Shown: in pieces, positions 26,401-38,849 of the stretch
Layout: each line of letters opens with the position of its first letter
Numbering within the stretch: the stretch's first letter is position 1
Assembly: GCA_947000775.1 (NCBI GenBank)
Contig: CAMQGK010000110.1
Coordinates: 26,548,001 to 26,612,000 of the forward strand
Source of the DNA: Pterois miles
Taxonomy: Eukaryota; Chordata; Actinopteri; Perciformes; Scorpaenidae
Reading direction: 5' to 3'
Length of the DNA stretch: 64,000 nucleotides
The notes under the pieces: model-generated
Databases searched by the model: none
The model's input: only the letters and a program-made list of their open reading frames with translations
What the model was told of the DNA's origin: nothing
Program-made: the position numbers and the translations under genes

Positions 26401-29344
26401 GGATGGATTGATGCCAGAGGGTGTTGAGATATCAAACAATAGCTTTGCTTTCATTCGTCCACTGGAGCGCAATGACTCTGGAGTGTACCGCTGCGAAGTG
26501 ATAAACGACATTGGTCTCCACAGTCAAGATGTAAACCTCTGGGTACAAGGTATGTTTTGACTTTTCCATTCAGTTTCTTGAAGTGCTGTTAGATGTTTTT
26601 TTATTATCTGCCTATTTAAAGAATTTCCCTCAACACCTGAGGTTAAAACAGCAGTTGACATTGACTCTGATGTAAGATTACCGTCACAGTGCGATCAGCC
26701 TTCAGTTCAACACTTCTAGCAGAGCTAAGCCTCCATATAAATGTCCCTGCCCAGATCGACTTTCACACATTCCTGGCAACAGAGGAGCACGGAGTGCAGA
26801 TAAAGAGTATCAGTCCCAAACGTTTCCAGTGTTGTGGTTTTGGCAACATTAGATTTCTCAGATAAGGAAGAGGGTGTTTACCCCTGCTGGTTCAGCAAAG
26901 TATGCACCCATGTAGCCTTTCTCTTTGTTTTGTTTAAGGTCAGGTTTCACAGCAGAACATAATGAATTGTGTTCACAGTTTTGCTGTACACTGAAGGATG
27001 CGTCTGTACTCCACAGGATTTGTTATTCAACAGTATATTGTACTCTTGGAGCTATTCTTAATGAAATGTGATTTACTTTAACTCTATACTTCATAAATTA
27101 AAGCTAAGAGGGGGGAATTCCCTTGATCATCAAAAGGGGTTTCCCTGCATTTGGATTACTGAAAAATGCTGACATAAATCCTTGTCAGAAAACTCACAGG
27201 ATACTGAAGTACTAGTGTCTGCTTCCTGTCCACAGTTTGCCACTTCATTATTGTAAAGTTGGGGCGTAGATCCTGAGAACCCTGCATCTCTTTTTGTTTT
27301 TGTTTCTCCTCTGCTCCATTTAATCCTTTTCCAAACAAAGCAACTGCTGCTTTTGGACACGTCCTCCACTAACACACACCATCCTTTTCGATTCTCACTG
27401 TCGGGAGGAAGGAGCTGGAGAAGCCCCAAAAAGGGCTGTCAGGCTCCATCTGTGTCCAGGCCTGGTTTGGAGTGCTGCTCCAAACGAAAGCACAGCTGAC
27501 ATCCTGTCCAGGACAGGCTTGCACTGAGCAATTATCTTGCTTCTCTTGTCAAATATCAAGACTCAGGCATGCGGCCTCTCACTTCCATCCCCTGTGGAGA
27601 TAGCCAGGTCGAGCTCGGCTATATTCCCTCCCCCCTCCGTGGCTACTCGGTGTGGCAGTTTCACATTCCCAGTTGTCTGTGCAGCCTTGTGGTTTTTGGC
27701 TGCTTGTCTCTCAGATGATCAGCTACATGCGCAGATGCGCATAACCCTCCGTGAGTTTAAAAAGTTGCGCTGCAGGGTGGGATTGATGGCAGATGAAGGA
27801 GACGATTGTCAGTATATCAGTTCACTGACTTTGATCCATCTTCACTATCCTCTCTCCTGTTTTTACTTTAACCCTGATCCTTCAGGCTCACACACATTGT
27901 ATAATTGCAGGTAATTAGACTCTTACTCAGTTACACAAATTGTGGAAATCATTACAGCTCCACAGGGAATCCAGTTTTGAGAGCAAGTATCTAAAACCCT
28001 CCCGGTGATGCAGACCTCTATTAGTCTGAGTTGTATTGCTTTGTAGTTGGGCCTTTTTAATGTGCCTGTGCAGAGATCGACTAGTGGTATCAGGCTGCTC
28101 CTAGCCCCAGAGGCTGGGGGTCAAAATGGAGACACTTATCCTGACCTTGAGCTCCACGCAGCCCTTCCCTCACCGACTCTGGCTGCAATCACAAACGCCG
28201 GCCACTGGAGGACAAATCAGATGCAGGAACCTCACATCGATCACACAGTGTTTCATCTTCTCACATGACTTCCCCACAGCAGGGTTTATAAAGAAAAGAG
28301 GGGGAGAGCCAATCACGCTCACTCAGATGCTCGTGAGTGCATGTCCTCTGTCCTCCAATCCCTCTCTGTCTTTTTCTCATGCACGCACACACACACACAT
28401 ATACACAATGACATTTAGCACTTAACCTCTTTCTGCTCCTTTCATTTCCTCCTTTTCTTCTCTACAGCACAGCTTTCAACAGATTCTTTAGTCTCAGGAG
28501 AGGCATGTCTCTGTTCCAACACTGCACACTGTTGCTATAAATTAATCTAAAAACTATTCACACTTTCTTTGCCAGTCATTACAGAACATAAAATCAAGGC
28601 CTTTTTCCTCTTTATTTTTATGACTCCTCACACCATCTGCTGTCCTTCCTCTCTGTTTAAATCTTTTCATCACATGTTCGCTCTGCAGATCCTCCCCCCA
28701 CCACGGCTGCCCCCAGCACCACCGCATCCCTCCTCCACGACACCTCTGGAACCGGCACTGCTGCAGACCAGCGGAGAGCCTTGTTCACCTCTCCGACCCT
28801 GGCCTCCTTAACCGACAGCAGCCTGGGTACTATAGTTGGCGGGGCTGTAGGTGGAGTTTTATTCCTGATTCTCTTACTGATCCTTGGTGGGGTGTGCTTC
28901 ATGCGACAGCGCAGGACCTTCAGAGGAGACTACTACACCAAACAGTACTTGGGACCCTCCGACATGCAGAAGGAGTCTCAGCTGGATGTGCTGCAACCGC
29001 ATGAGCTGCAGGAGGTCTACGGGGACAAGACGAGCAAAGGCAGCCAGGAGCTGAAACCCAAACTGGGTGGAGACATCATTTACCCTGACTACACCCCTGA
29101 CCACAAGGATAGGGATGACTGGGCCGACAGGGGGGAAGGCCACAGGGGCCTCAAGGAGGGAAACTACTACCCAGATCACTACAACACCCAAAATATGCAC
29201 CCCTGCGGGCCTCCGGTGCACAGCCCCATAGGGAACAACGGCTCCCCCTACCTCCCGGAGGACTGCTATGACAATGGTACAGACAGCGACTATGTGTCCC
29301 ACATGGACGGATCTGTAATCTCACGCAGGGAGTGGTATGTTTGA
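17066..29344 (+). CDS. nectin3: Nectin-3, 5'-partial, five exons in window
   Basis: Cell-adhesion molecule of adherens junctions that trans-interacts with other nectins and binds afadin through its C-terminus. Join of 17066-17407, 22355-22654, 24563-24680, 26398-26549 and 28689-29344 gives one open frame of 521 complete codons plus stop. Order: Ig-V, Ig-C1, Ig-C2/I (split by a phase-2 intron), Thr/Pro-rich stalk, TM helix, tail. The V domain carries the three nectin/TIGIT-family motifs: LTQ, A-x6-G (AVFNPEFG) and TFP (VTFPLGN). Recognition as nectin-3 rather than nectin-1, -2 or -4 rests on VTFPLGN, on RTFRGDY followed by PSDMQKESQ and DVLQ in the tail, and on the end DGSVISRREWYV, which I recall as nectin-3-specific. 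The signal-peptide exon is not in the window. Fish may carry two nectin-3 paralogues, and which one this is cannot be decided here. Confidence 0.93.
17408..22354 (+). other. Nectin-3 intron D1-D2
   Basis: 4.9 kb. Holds repeat family 1 copy B; otherwise no exon-like conservation or domain signal. A long C/T tract at 22,300-22,350 serves as the acceptor's pyrimidine tract. Confidence 0.8.
19594..20304 (+). repeat. Interspersed repeat family 1, copy B, with inverted ends
   Basis: Begins AGGGCTGTCA and ends TGACAGCCCT, perfect 10-bp inverted termini about 711 bp apart. The interior has no coding capacity, as expected of a non-autonomous DNA transposon. Abundant elements with these ends are known to me from percomorph fish; I do not assign a superfamily. 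No target-site duplication is evident. It lies in the intron between nectin-3 D1 and D2. Confidence 0.75.
22355..22654 (+). CDS. nectin3: Nectin-3 exon: Ig-C1 domain (D2)
   Basis: Phase-1/phase-1 exon of 300 bp preceded by a long C/T-rich tract and acceptor ACAG at 22351-22354; donor TGTAAGT begins at 22655. The translation begins VEPKVYVSAGP, shows Cys in VATC, Trp in VFWE and the F-strand Cys in LTCVVRHPALQ, and ends LNIQ. The CVV-HPAL signature is typical of nectin D2. Sequons are NES and NGT. Confidence 0.93.
22740..23260 (+). repeat. Interspersed repeat family 4, nectin-3 intron copy
   Basis: Shares TCAACAAATCTCA-GAAA and CATCCTGCTGCTGTAAATACTCACT blocks with 62,500-62,790 in gene 2. 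Non-coding. Confidence 0.5.
23361..23535. repeat. Possible DNA-transposon fragment
   Basis: AT-rich block ending TGTGCAGCCCTAA, a terminus style of common fish DNA elements. The opposite end is not recognised; weak. Confidence 0.3.
24563..24680 (+). CDS. nectin3: Nectin-3 exon: first half of Ig-C2/I domain (D3)
   Basis: 118-bp exon, acceptor TTTCACAG at 24555-24562, donor GTCAGT at 24681, entering in phase 1 and leaving in phase 2. It encodes FAPMVSIMGIDKNWYVGQEN, then VKFTC, ANPP and SWIR, giving the B-strand Cys and C-strand Trp. The intron interrupts an Arg codon immediately before the conserved LDG. Confidence 0.92.
24985..25382. repeat. MITE-like element with palindromic ends
   Basis: GCTTCGAAGCTTCGG (25,001) faces TCGAAGCTTCGAAGC (25,351) as an inverted pair of internally palindromic motifs, and the right side closes with TTTGGGTCAGCCCT. 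There is no coding capacity. It sits in the phase-2 intron inside nectin-3 D3. The left boundary is uncertain. Confidence 0.6.
25131..25163. repeat. (CA)n microsatellite, interrupted
   Basis: About 33 bp of CA with one CG interruption, inside the MITE-like element at 24,985-25,382. Confidence 0.9.
26398..26549 (+). CDS. nectin3: Nectin-3 exon: second half of Ig-C2/I domain (D3)
   Basis: 152-bp exon, acceptor TGCACAG ending at 26397, donor GTATGT at 26550, phase 2 to phase 1. Encodes LDGLMPEGVEISNNS, the E-F turn NDSGVYRC with the F-strand Cys, and ends DVNLWVQ. It completes the disulphide pair started in the previous exon. Confidence 0.92.
26550..28688 (+). other. Nectin-3 intron D3-TM
   Basis: 2.1 kb. 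Contains a 125-codon frame at 27,537-27,914 without Ig, TM-anchored or tail-like features; I regard it as chance. Mammalian nectin-3 splice variants with other 3' exons exist, but none can be recognised here. Confidence 0.65.
28689..29344 (+). CDS. nectin3: Nectin-3 terminal coding exon: stalk, TM helix, cytoplasmic tail
   Basis: 656-bp exon from acceptor CTCTGCAG (28681-28688) to stop TGA at 29342-29344. It encodes a Thr/Ser/Pro-rich stalk (DPPPTTAAPSTT onward), a Gly/Leu/Ile-rich helix (TIVGGAVGGVLFLILLLILG), a basic stop-transfer MRQRRTFRGDYY, the conserved block PSDMQKESQLDVLQ, and a less familiar middle section rich in Asp, Gly, Tyr and Pro. It ends DGSVISRREWYV, whose last four residues form the class II PDZ ligand bound by afadin in nectins. 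TM and tail in one exon match the long (alpha) form. Confidence 0.93.
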
Positions 29345-32300
29345 GGAGCGGAGCAAAGGAAAAAACAGACAAATTCAACGACTGACTGAGAATGATTTAA
29401 CAAGTGACAGATCTAAATATCATTAAAGGTGTCATTTCAGTTAAAGGATGAATACAGTTTCTCAGCTCAGTCTCACAATGAGCTCTTTGAACAATACTGC
29501 TCTGCCTTGATTGTAACCACTTAACCTTAAGGATGTGTATGTGGATTGTATTACACTTCTCTAGTATTTCAGGAGCTACAAATAAGCTGGAATGCCTCAG
29601 TGATATTATCTGTGTTGGCTTAAGAGGCTTTGGCATACAGTGAAGTTTCAACTGATGTGAATGAGGTTTTGTATTCTGCTTGTTTGTGTTTGCACCTGTG
29701 TTTAACACAGGTCACAGGTCAGGTGTTCAGACCCTTGTTAGTGAAGTATTTATATCCCTGACCGACTGAGCTCTGCTGCCCTGAAACCTCACAACTTCTG
29801 TGGCATTTTCAAAGTGGTCTTTTGATTGCTTAACAGCGTTTTCATACTGTTGAAATGTTTATCATGGCTGCAACCAGTATTTAAAGCAAATAATATTGCA
29901 TGAGTTTTTTGAAAACAAACTATCATCAAGTTAAAGGGAATGTTTGTTAGTCACATGATTAAAAGGGAGAATTGCACAGGCATTGTTCTGAGGGAAAAGC
30001 AAACTGACTGACACTAGTATATTACAAAGAATAACCCTTGTAACCCTCTGATTAATTCTTCAGTGGCTTTTGTGATCTCACAGTATCTTCTGTAAATTAT
30101 TCATGAAATGGTAAGCCTGTCACCTGTCAGAGAGGGAGGTTATTCCTGTGGAAATACATTTACTTTCAGCTGAAGTTCATCTTATTTATTTTACAGGTAT
30201 CTCTCTTCTTAAAGTTGTAATAATTAAGATTTCAGTCCTGGTTGATTTGGCAACACCTGCGGTTACCATAGTAACACCAAGCGTGGTGTAATACAGCAGC
30301 AAACACTGTTTGAGCAGCTACTTTACAAGAGGAACAACTGGTGAATCTTGTAAAAAATTAAAAATGGTCTGCTGACAAAAAAAAAAGCAGAAATTTACGG
30401 TAGTTTTCTTTTGTAGGCGCCTTTTTGATGAACAGTTTCAGTCAACGCTAACTGCAGTGACAAATACTTTCCATTTCCTTGTGGGTGTTTCACAATAAAA
30501 GCCACCCCGTGCTTGATTTTTTTGTATGTATTGTTTCCTCGGAGTCCCTCGTGTTTAGGAAGGCAATCTAGGCTCTGCCACTAACAATAAAACCTATAGA
30601 GAGATAATTACTGCAGAAAAAATGGTGACCATAAATGATGCTAAAAAATTGAGTGTAATTTTTTTTGAAAATCTAAGAATTATAACTTTAACTAAATACC
30701 TAATTATCATTGTTGAAATGCGTTAATCCAGTCACTCAAGCAGAGAAAAAGCACAACTCCATTATTACAGTTGTCAGTGAACTTCAAAAGACGCCTACCA
30801 GGCTTTGGCGCTCTCCACTTAGCCATGATAACAGGCTCCATCTCTGTCTTTCCCATTTTCCCTCCTCCGTATCCTCTGATTTCTGTCTGCACACAAACAC
30901 CAATTGGTCATTATAGTTTTTATTTTAAACGTGGGATCAAAGCAATGAGTTATAAATACCAGATGTGACTATCACAGCTGTCATCATCTGACGTTATGTG
31001 GCTCCATAAACCACCAACAGTTTCACTGCTCCCGCTCGACACTCCGCAGCTACGATCCATAATGGTGAATAAGCAAAGGAGGGTGCAGAAAAAGGAGCAC
31101 TAATAAACTGATCTTTCAGCTTTAGTTTGTGTATGTTTGAAGTAGGATTGCGCGAATACCTCACAGCAGAGTTGGAAACATAGTGTGTGGCTGACATCAC
31201 TACTGATCACAGAACAGGCTGTAATGTTGGGGTTTGGCTCCTCCGCAGCTCCTCTGAGGATATACATACAGTGATCATGGAAACTAGAAATTTAATCCAC
31301 AAGTGAAAAAATTGGTTTATGAACCATCTAGGTTAGAGCTGTCTGTGTAATGCCTCCCAAGGGGATTTTTTTTTTTTCCTCTTTTCCTACAAACAACAAA
31401 CCCAGTGACGTTCGGCTGAAACAAAAGAGCTGACATTATGAATGATCTCATCTCTCACTGCTTGATTTGACCTTACTCTTTTCCATTTAGTGCTGTGTTG
31501 TGTCCTCAGGAATGATATATGGATCAAAGTGGCCTCACATGAAAGGGAAAACATAACCCTTTTTGGAAAGATCCCTGTTTTAGAAGGGACCCTATACAGT
31601 ATGTATTACAGTCAGGTCAGGGGGGGCTGGGAATATTTTGAGGTCTCTTTTCTTATTGGGGTTTTATAGATTGTGGGTGCACATTTTCTCTGTTGTTTTT
31701 TATTTTAACCCTTCTCCACCCTTGTGTTTGCATGCCAGGATTTTGGTCAAAAGGTTCAGATGTCTGAGAATAAACTACTTTAATCTCGCTCTCACTCTCA
31801 TCGTCGCACACGCACCCATCCACCGCACATCTGCCACTGCAGCCCACATTCGAAAAGCAGTCCTTGCCTCAAACCTTCAGCTTTTTAATTAACTTTTCTT
31901 TCTTTCCTTCTCATCACACTTGGCCACTAAAGTGCTCGGTGATATATAGCACATCCGTGTCTGCATGCACACATTTTTATACATACGGCTGATTCTTATC
32001 TGTCAGCTTTTTTCTTATTTGGTAAAGGCGCTCCACGCAAACTGCTGTCTCGGCTCTAAAAATGATCTTTCAGTCTCTGTTCATCTCTAAGGACTGTTTG
32101 ACAAAAGCAAAGTCAGTTGAAGTGATGAATGTTTTTGTAAAGCTCTTTCTCCTTTTGGATCACTCACCAACTGGTTGCATGTAAATTAAGTTATTTGCTT
32201 CCTGCTACGTTCATTATTTCTCATCACAAATGTTTATATACGTGTACATAATGCTAATAGGTTAGCGTAGGAGTAGCGGTTTGATTTATATGCTCATGTA

Positions 32301-32900
32301 CAGTTTGTTTTGGACTCCCCTACTGAATAGTTGGTGCCTTAGATGGGCTGAGCAATGCACAGAAACTTTGAAAAATGACAAGCATTAATATAAATGATAT
32401 TAATATCATTAAAGAGGGGGACTGACTGGTCCACTAATGTGTCTTCCATCTTGATACTTAAGATTTGCTGTTATCAAAACATCATAATAGACATAAGGTT
32501 GATTGCCTTATATGCTTGGACACGTGTAACAAGTTAGTTACTGAGAAAATTGTAACAAGTTTCACTGGGAATTTAGGCAAGCCAGATTCATAGAAAATAT
32601 TATTGTCCTGTAAATATGCTGGCTGTTTTTTTATTATTATTGAAAAAAAATCTTATTTTTTGTATGAGGTCTGTACTTTTCAGAGTATTAGTTTATCTTA
32701 AGTGCGTTTGTGAAGCTCATAATGTAGAGGGCGAGTCTGTTTTCACTGCATTTTATATTTGTTCTCGAGAGTTTCTGACCAATTATTTTGTATGTTGCTG
32801 TTTGAATGATTGATGTCTCACAGGAATCAGAGATGAACGTGCGGTAGATTGTATTTTGTTCCTTTGTTTGCAATAAAAGACTATCATCGTTGCACTCAGA
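29345..32900 (+). other. Probable nectin-3 3' UTR and candidate poly(A) signals
   Basis: Non-coding sequence follows the nectin-3 stop. AATAAA hexamers occur at 30494-30499, 30586-30591 and 32872-32877. The last is followed by T/G-rich sequence and fits a distal cleavage site, which would make a 3.5-kb UTR. A TGTAAATA octamer, matching the Pumilio-binding consensus TGTANATA, lies at 32609-32616. Roughly 30,215-31,260 may be an inserted interspersed repeat. UTR extent is inferred, since only transcripts can fix it. Confidence 0.5.
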
Positions 32901-33239
32901 TTTGTCCTGGGATTCTGCTTTCAGAGAGGAGATTTTCATTTTCCTTTATTATTTGGTTCTTTAGCTTGTATCGGGTTTTTATAGATGAATACTGTGTCAA
33001 TACAATATAATATTTACATTGCTCACATCCAGTGAGCTTTACAGATGGATACAGGGGAGGACTACATTACAGAAGCAATTCACAAAATAGTGCAGAACCT
33101 CTACAGGAAATTTCATGAATGTAATTTTTAGTTTCAGTTATTCTTTAGTAGTTTGAAGTGATAAGAAAATACTTCCCTCACTGTCTGTCAGTCATCATGT
33201 TCCTCTTTTACAACTCCTCTTACCACATTACATACTGCT

Positions 33240-33600
33240 TGGAACTAGTAGTTGACAAAACCACAAGGTCCATTTAGTTCTGTAGCACTTCTGGAGCTTT
33301 CAATCATATCCCACAATCTCTTTCAGCAGATGGAGTTTTCCCTGTCATGGATCTGTAGGTGCTTAAATGTGTGTATCTCAATTAAAAATGCCACAACAGC
33401 TACGAAATGGACCTTGATTGTTTTGTCATCTGCTGGGTCAGAGGTCAAGAATGAACTTTCATTCGCCATTTTAAGCAACAATGTGGACGAAAAGTCCTTG
33501 ACAGGTGGTAAAAGAAAAATGGAAACCTCAGCAATTCTCTTGAAAACTGGGCAAATAGAGGAAGACTGCGTGAACGGCCACTAATGGACCCTGAGCTGAG
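33240..33600. repeat. Probable interspersed repeat
   Basis: CACAAGGTCCATTTAGTTCT and AGCTTTCAATCATATCCCAC resemble a non-coding repeat seen in fish genomes. The 110-codon frame across it shows no recognisable domain. Confidence 0.35.
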
Positions 33601-36309
33601 ATTGTTCTGTCAAAATAATATTTTAAAGTCAGGATAACAATGGCAGCTACACAAGGGATGAAACCATTAGTGTAATAATCCATCAGCTGTTTGACAAAAA
33701 CATCTTAACTTCCATTTGCTAGATTTCTTACAGAGCTTTCAGCCATATCTTGTGAGTGGCATTTTGGCATTTTGCCTTTTTTGGGATAGCAGAAATACAG
33801 ATGGGAAACAGGAGCAAGAGGGATTTGACTTGTAGCAAAGGTATGTGCTTGGAGACGAACCAGGGACAACCAACTAATACTGATCAATGTTTCATCTTCG
33901 TTGCATTTGTATTGTGAATTCTTCTTCTTCTTTTTGTTTAAGATATTTTTTTATTTTGGTTCATGGTGTTTGAGTTCTTGATAATGTGGACTTTTGGTCG
34001 CAGGCCTCCTTTACATGGGCCTCTTAAGTGATGGCCCTGATTGTAGCACTTGTCCTAGTCCATATAAATACTTGTGACTGCTGTATTTTATCCTAAAGAA
34101 GGCAGTTTCCCGACACACTGACTTTTATTAGTTTAAATAAATGAATTGGAGTTATGAGTGTCAGACTTTCCCATTATCTTTTTGATGTCTGCCTGCGTGC
34201 CAAAACCTCATGAGTTTCCCTCATGTATTTTATTAACCAGGCCACCCTTGAGTTAAGAGTTTTTGTCAAATCACTATATCCGAGGCCAAGAAAGACCCTT
34301 CAAGCTCATATCCAATGATTCTGATTAATGATCGATTTAATAATTTGTTAGTTATCATGCAGATGGACAGTGTGAGAATATTTTGGCCTGCCAGCCTGTC
34401 AACAGTGTTTTTTGTTTTTCTTTCTTCATTTTCATGAATTTCCCCTCTGGTTAAGTCTTATCTTGTTTCTATAATTGAATTAAATTGTATGTTTTCCACC
34501 ACGTTTTAACTTATACATAGACCACAGATACAGTCGATAGATACATTGATAGATAGTGCTTTTTCTCCCCCATACAGAGTGAAGATGTTTCAGTCTTTTA
34601 GGCCGGTGGCCATCAGTCTCTGTCACCTTCAGCCTCCTCCACTGTCCACACCTGTGATAGTAACTAACTGACCCATTTCACACAGCTCTCCATCCTGTCT
34701 AACTCAGCACCCTCTTCATCACCGGTTCACAGAGCGAAGCAAGTGAAGCTGCCTCTTTTTTTTTTTTATCACACCTGCATCGACCAGACGGCTACTGACC
34801 ACCCACAACTACCTCCTGTCACCCATCAGTCCTCAGAGAGTAAGATGTGTCTCCTTGAATATTGTGAATTTATCACACTGAAATTATGCCCTCAAAACAT
34901 TTACAAAGGAATTTACAATGGCATCCCTAATCCAAGCCCTCCCACTCTAAGTGCCCGTGTTTAATCCCCAGTGTTAACCTGGCTTTGGAGGTGACACGAA
35001 CACTATCAATATGTGTTGTTTAGCAAAGTGACAGTCGCCCCCTCTGGTCCAGATTAAGAGCAGGAGGAGAAACCAGATACCTAATCCTCTATGGCATGTT
35101 GGACAGAAATCTCCCTTCTTGGACTTCACTTTCATCACTTCGGCGTCCACGTCGCCCCGGCCCAAAAGCACTCCCTCTATTATCATGGTGTTGCCTGACT
35201 GGGATAACCTCGGCCTAATCCATCACTGCTACCATCTGCATGTTTGTGCAGGCAGTGTGGGTAAATAACGCTGTGTTGGTGGGCTTAGGTTACCGCTCTT
35301 TTTTCCTGTCTTAAGTTTTTGGCAGATAGCTGCGAGGGGCATTTTTTCACACTTAATGAATCCGTCAGCAAATGTGTTTCGTTTTGTTACCTCGTAAAGC
35401 AGCAGCAGGTCCTTTCAACATTCTTTGAGACCCCACCCAAAGATGTTAAAGTCGAGATCAAATTTTAACCTTTAGAAACTATTCCTGTAAAAATGTTCCT
35501 GCCAGTGTTTTCTTTTGTTACCTTTCATGATTTATTAGTTCACACTGAAGAAAAGAGAGGTGGCCACTTCTACTTTGTACCTACCTCCTACCCTCCTCCC
35601 CCTCTCCAAAAAACACTGATTGTTAGCTAATGAACACGAAGGCAGCACCGGGGAGCTCACTTCAAAGGCCACAGCTGACTGAGCTGAACAGACAAATTGT
35701 TTGAGCTCATGGGTTTGGAAATAATGAAATGCTGCAGAGGGTGGGAGAGTGCGGAGCCGTTACAACAAAAATGTTGTCACATGGCCTGCGGTCTCGCTGG
35801 CCCCCTTCTCGGTGTGAAGTGTGTGGGGCTCCGGGCAGCAGCCACAGTGGTGAGACAGTGGTGGCGAGTACGGGGCAAAAAATAAAAACCTTTCAATGGG
35901 AAGCAGTTGGTGATGTCCCTTTATAGAGGAGAACAGTGAGAAGCAGAGTTTTTATTTGATTTTATTTGATTTTATTTCATTTCATTGGAAGTGTATTGTA
36001 TTTTCTGACAAAACAATCTCTTTGCCAACTTGCCATGGAATAAAAATTCTTTCTGAGCACCTAGAGGACATTTTTTGTTATATTTGTGAAAATTGTCTAC
36101 ATCCTCAAGTATCTGTGGTTTTCACAGGATGGTGAGACTGTGGACAGCCTACCTGCCTTCCCGCCTGCGCGCTTTCCCACTAGACTTTGGGACTTTTGTA
36201 TTTAGTGCTGCTAGCTGCTTTCATTGGAAAAGAGTTGGCAACACTGGGCTGGTTTTTGGTTGGATAATTTGTTGAATCGAGCATACTCACATTGTTGTTC
36301 TCAAGATTA

Positions 36310-36890
36310 CCAACGCTACCTTTAACAATGAATCAAATGACTACCTATAATGTGCAAGGAGTCACTCATAGGGACAAACCCACAGAAGATGATCTCCTGA
36401 CTCTGTGGGTCCCCTCAGCTTTGCTTTACCTTTATAGTGTCTTTCAGCTCATTATTTTGGTTTTATGGCCTGCAACATTACCATCTGCTAACTCCTTATG
36501 GGCATTATTATACAGCAACAAAAGCTTTAAAAGCCAACAGTGCACTACCTGCCCAGCACTAAATCACACACAAAGTTAGCAACCAGCTGGTGACTGTAGT
36601 GGAGCATTTAGCAGGTAAAGAACCAGACCAAAAACAGAGCTAAAAGCAGAGTGAATATTGGACTTATATTCTCCAGGTGGAAACAGACAGGAAGTCAGGA
36701 TGAAAGATAATATTGCTCCAATTTGGCTGGATGTGTAAAAAGGAAACTTTTTGCCCAACAAGTTCATCATATCAACAAGTTGAGAATATGTCATTGTTGT
36801 GTTTACAGCTTGTTTCTGCTGCCCCTGTGTGGCAAAAAAAAACAATAACAATAACATCAGTTATTGCAGGTTTAAGGATTTTGGTCCACA
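36310..36890 (+). repeat. Interspersed repeat family 3, copy 1
   Basis: Shares TTTCAGCTCATTATTTTGGTTTT, AACAATGAATCAAATGACTA and CTTGTTTCTGCT-CCCC blocks, in the same order, with 58,080-58,640. Confidence 0.6.
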
Positions 36891-38559
36891 GAGTGCTTAG
36901 AAAAAATGTTATTGTTGTTTTTTCAGAACAAAGACCATCCTAAACAAAAGCAAGTAAAGAATAAATGAAGTGACTGTTTTAAACAACCATATTCATTCAT
37001 TTGCAGCATACAAAGTCCAAACAATATGAACAAAAACAAATAAACCCACCATTCCCCTTTCAAGGTTTCTAAAAAAAGATGTAGAATAAGGCTGGAAAAT
37101 GTCTGTGGCCTCTGCTTTGTTTGCACACTGCTACTGTTTCACTCTGCCTTTTGTGATTTACAAGCCACAAGTGCAGGGTTTTCATTGTGATGTACAATGG
37201 GAGCATTTAAATGATGCAGTGTATCACAGACATGACGGTCCTGTGCAAGCAGTCTTAATTATTTATGCTGCAGTGTTGAAAACATCTCATGTAGATGTTT
37301 TTTTCTGTCACAGGCAGAAGGAATTACTAAATGTTTCTGAAAAAAAAAAAATCTCCCAACACAGCAAAAGAGAGAAATAGCTCTTATCTGTTTACAAACC
37401 CTCCTCCATGCATCACCTTTAAGCAGAGAATTTGACTTGTTTGCAGAATGAATGAAGAGAGGCTGGGCACCGTGACAAAACCCTCTTTGTGCAGCGACTC
37501 CTCTGAGACCGAGAGCAAAGACAATAAAGGTTTTCATCGATGAGCCTCATTGTTACTCTAGATTGCACTGAGGGCCATTCACAGATCACATTCTGTGCTC
37601 CCAGCTCGCTCTGCCGCTGTGGAAAAGCTCGCTGCTCTGAAGCGCTGTGAGGTTGCGTTTCTCTCTGCTGACTCAGAGAGTTTTCCAGAGGTGGTTTAAA
37701 GAAAAGCCCTGAGAGCAGCATTATTGCACAATATGAAATTAAACTGGGATGATAGAGTGGTTTTCTCTGGGGTATAATAAATAAGGTATAAACATACAGA
37801 TAGGGAAGTAAGGACGGTAAGAAAATATCCATAGGATCATTCTTCCTTTTGGCAGACTGACCATCTCTGCCTCCCACTGCTGTAACAGGCACCTTTAAAG
37901 ACAAGGGGCAAACCGTTACATGGTTTAACATACAAGGCTCTGAGTTTTCCTTATGGATCAGCCACTAATTGGGCTCATGGCATGCCACAGGCTCTGATCA
38001 GAATGGGTGGGCAGCCATCTTACTGGGCCATGACAGGGAGACCCCCACATCCCCCAGCATTGTTCTGCAGTGCTGGAGCAGATATAATCTTTGGTGAATT
38101 TTAATCCTGCAAAACAATGCAATGTTCCATGGGAAATGTCCGTAGGGCATATAAAAGGAAACAACAACACACAACTGAATGGAACAGGCTAAAATACAGC
38201 TCGGACTGGACTGGACCCACAACGTTGTATGTGCAGAGCCTGGAGGAAGTTTACATTCTGCAATTAACGTGACTGTCTACAGCTATGCCAGCCGCTCTGT
38301 GAGGCTGCACTTTGGCACAGTAGCTGATTGCTATCATCAGCATCCTAAACTGGTATGATGTTTACCATGCTCACCATCTTAATTTAGCAAGTAGGCATGT
38401 TAACATATGTTAATTAGTAGATTACTAAACACACAGTACAGCTGAGGCTGATGGGACTCTCAGTAGCTGTGCAATCATTTAGTCAAAACAGGACAAATTT
38501 CAGATTTGACCAAGTGGCGCTACAGAAGAAGTCAATAGATTATATGATTGATCTCAATT

Positions 38560-38760
38560 CATCCTTTGGGAACCATGAACACCTGTACCAAATTTCATGA
38601 CAGTGCATCCAGTTGTTTGACAATCCATCCAAAAGTCTCAGACATTTCACTCTGAACCAAAAGCATGGAAATTTCTGTCTAAGGTTTTGTTTCAGTCCAT
38701 TCAGTAAATGTTGAGACACGTTGTTGTGAAAATGTTGATCAGCTGGTGGCGTTCAGTAGC
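38560..38760. repeat. Interspersed repeat family 2, copy 1
   Basis: ACCAAATTTCATGACAGTGC and TTTGACAATCCATCCA belong to a repeat seen again at 39.3 and 55.6 kb. Confidence 0.55.
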
Positions 38761-38849
38761 GATTTTAGACTTGTTTTCATTGTGCTCAAGCACATGTAAA
38801 TTTCCTCTAAGCACCCCTAAAAATAATCATCAGATATTATTGTCTTTAA

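Noticed and set aside
27537..27914. 125-codon + strand frame
   Set aside because: Inside a nectin-3 intron, no domain or membrane segment of known type, no paired splice sites supporting inclusion.
28874..29302. 142-codon - strand frame
   Set aside because: Antisense shadow of the nectin-3 TM/tail exon, whose + strand reading is clearly the conserved one.
37419..37931. 170-codon - strand frame
   Set aside because: No recognisable domain, low-complexity composition like its surroundings, no supporting neighbouring exons.
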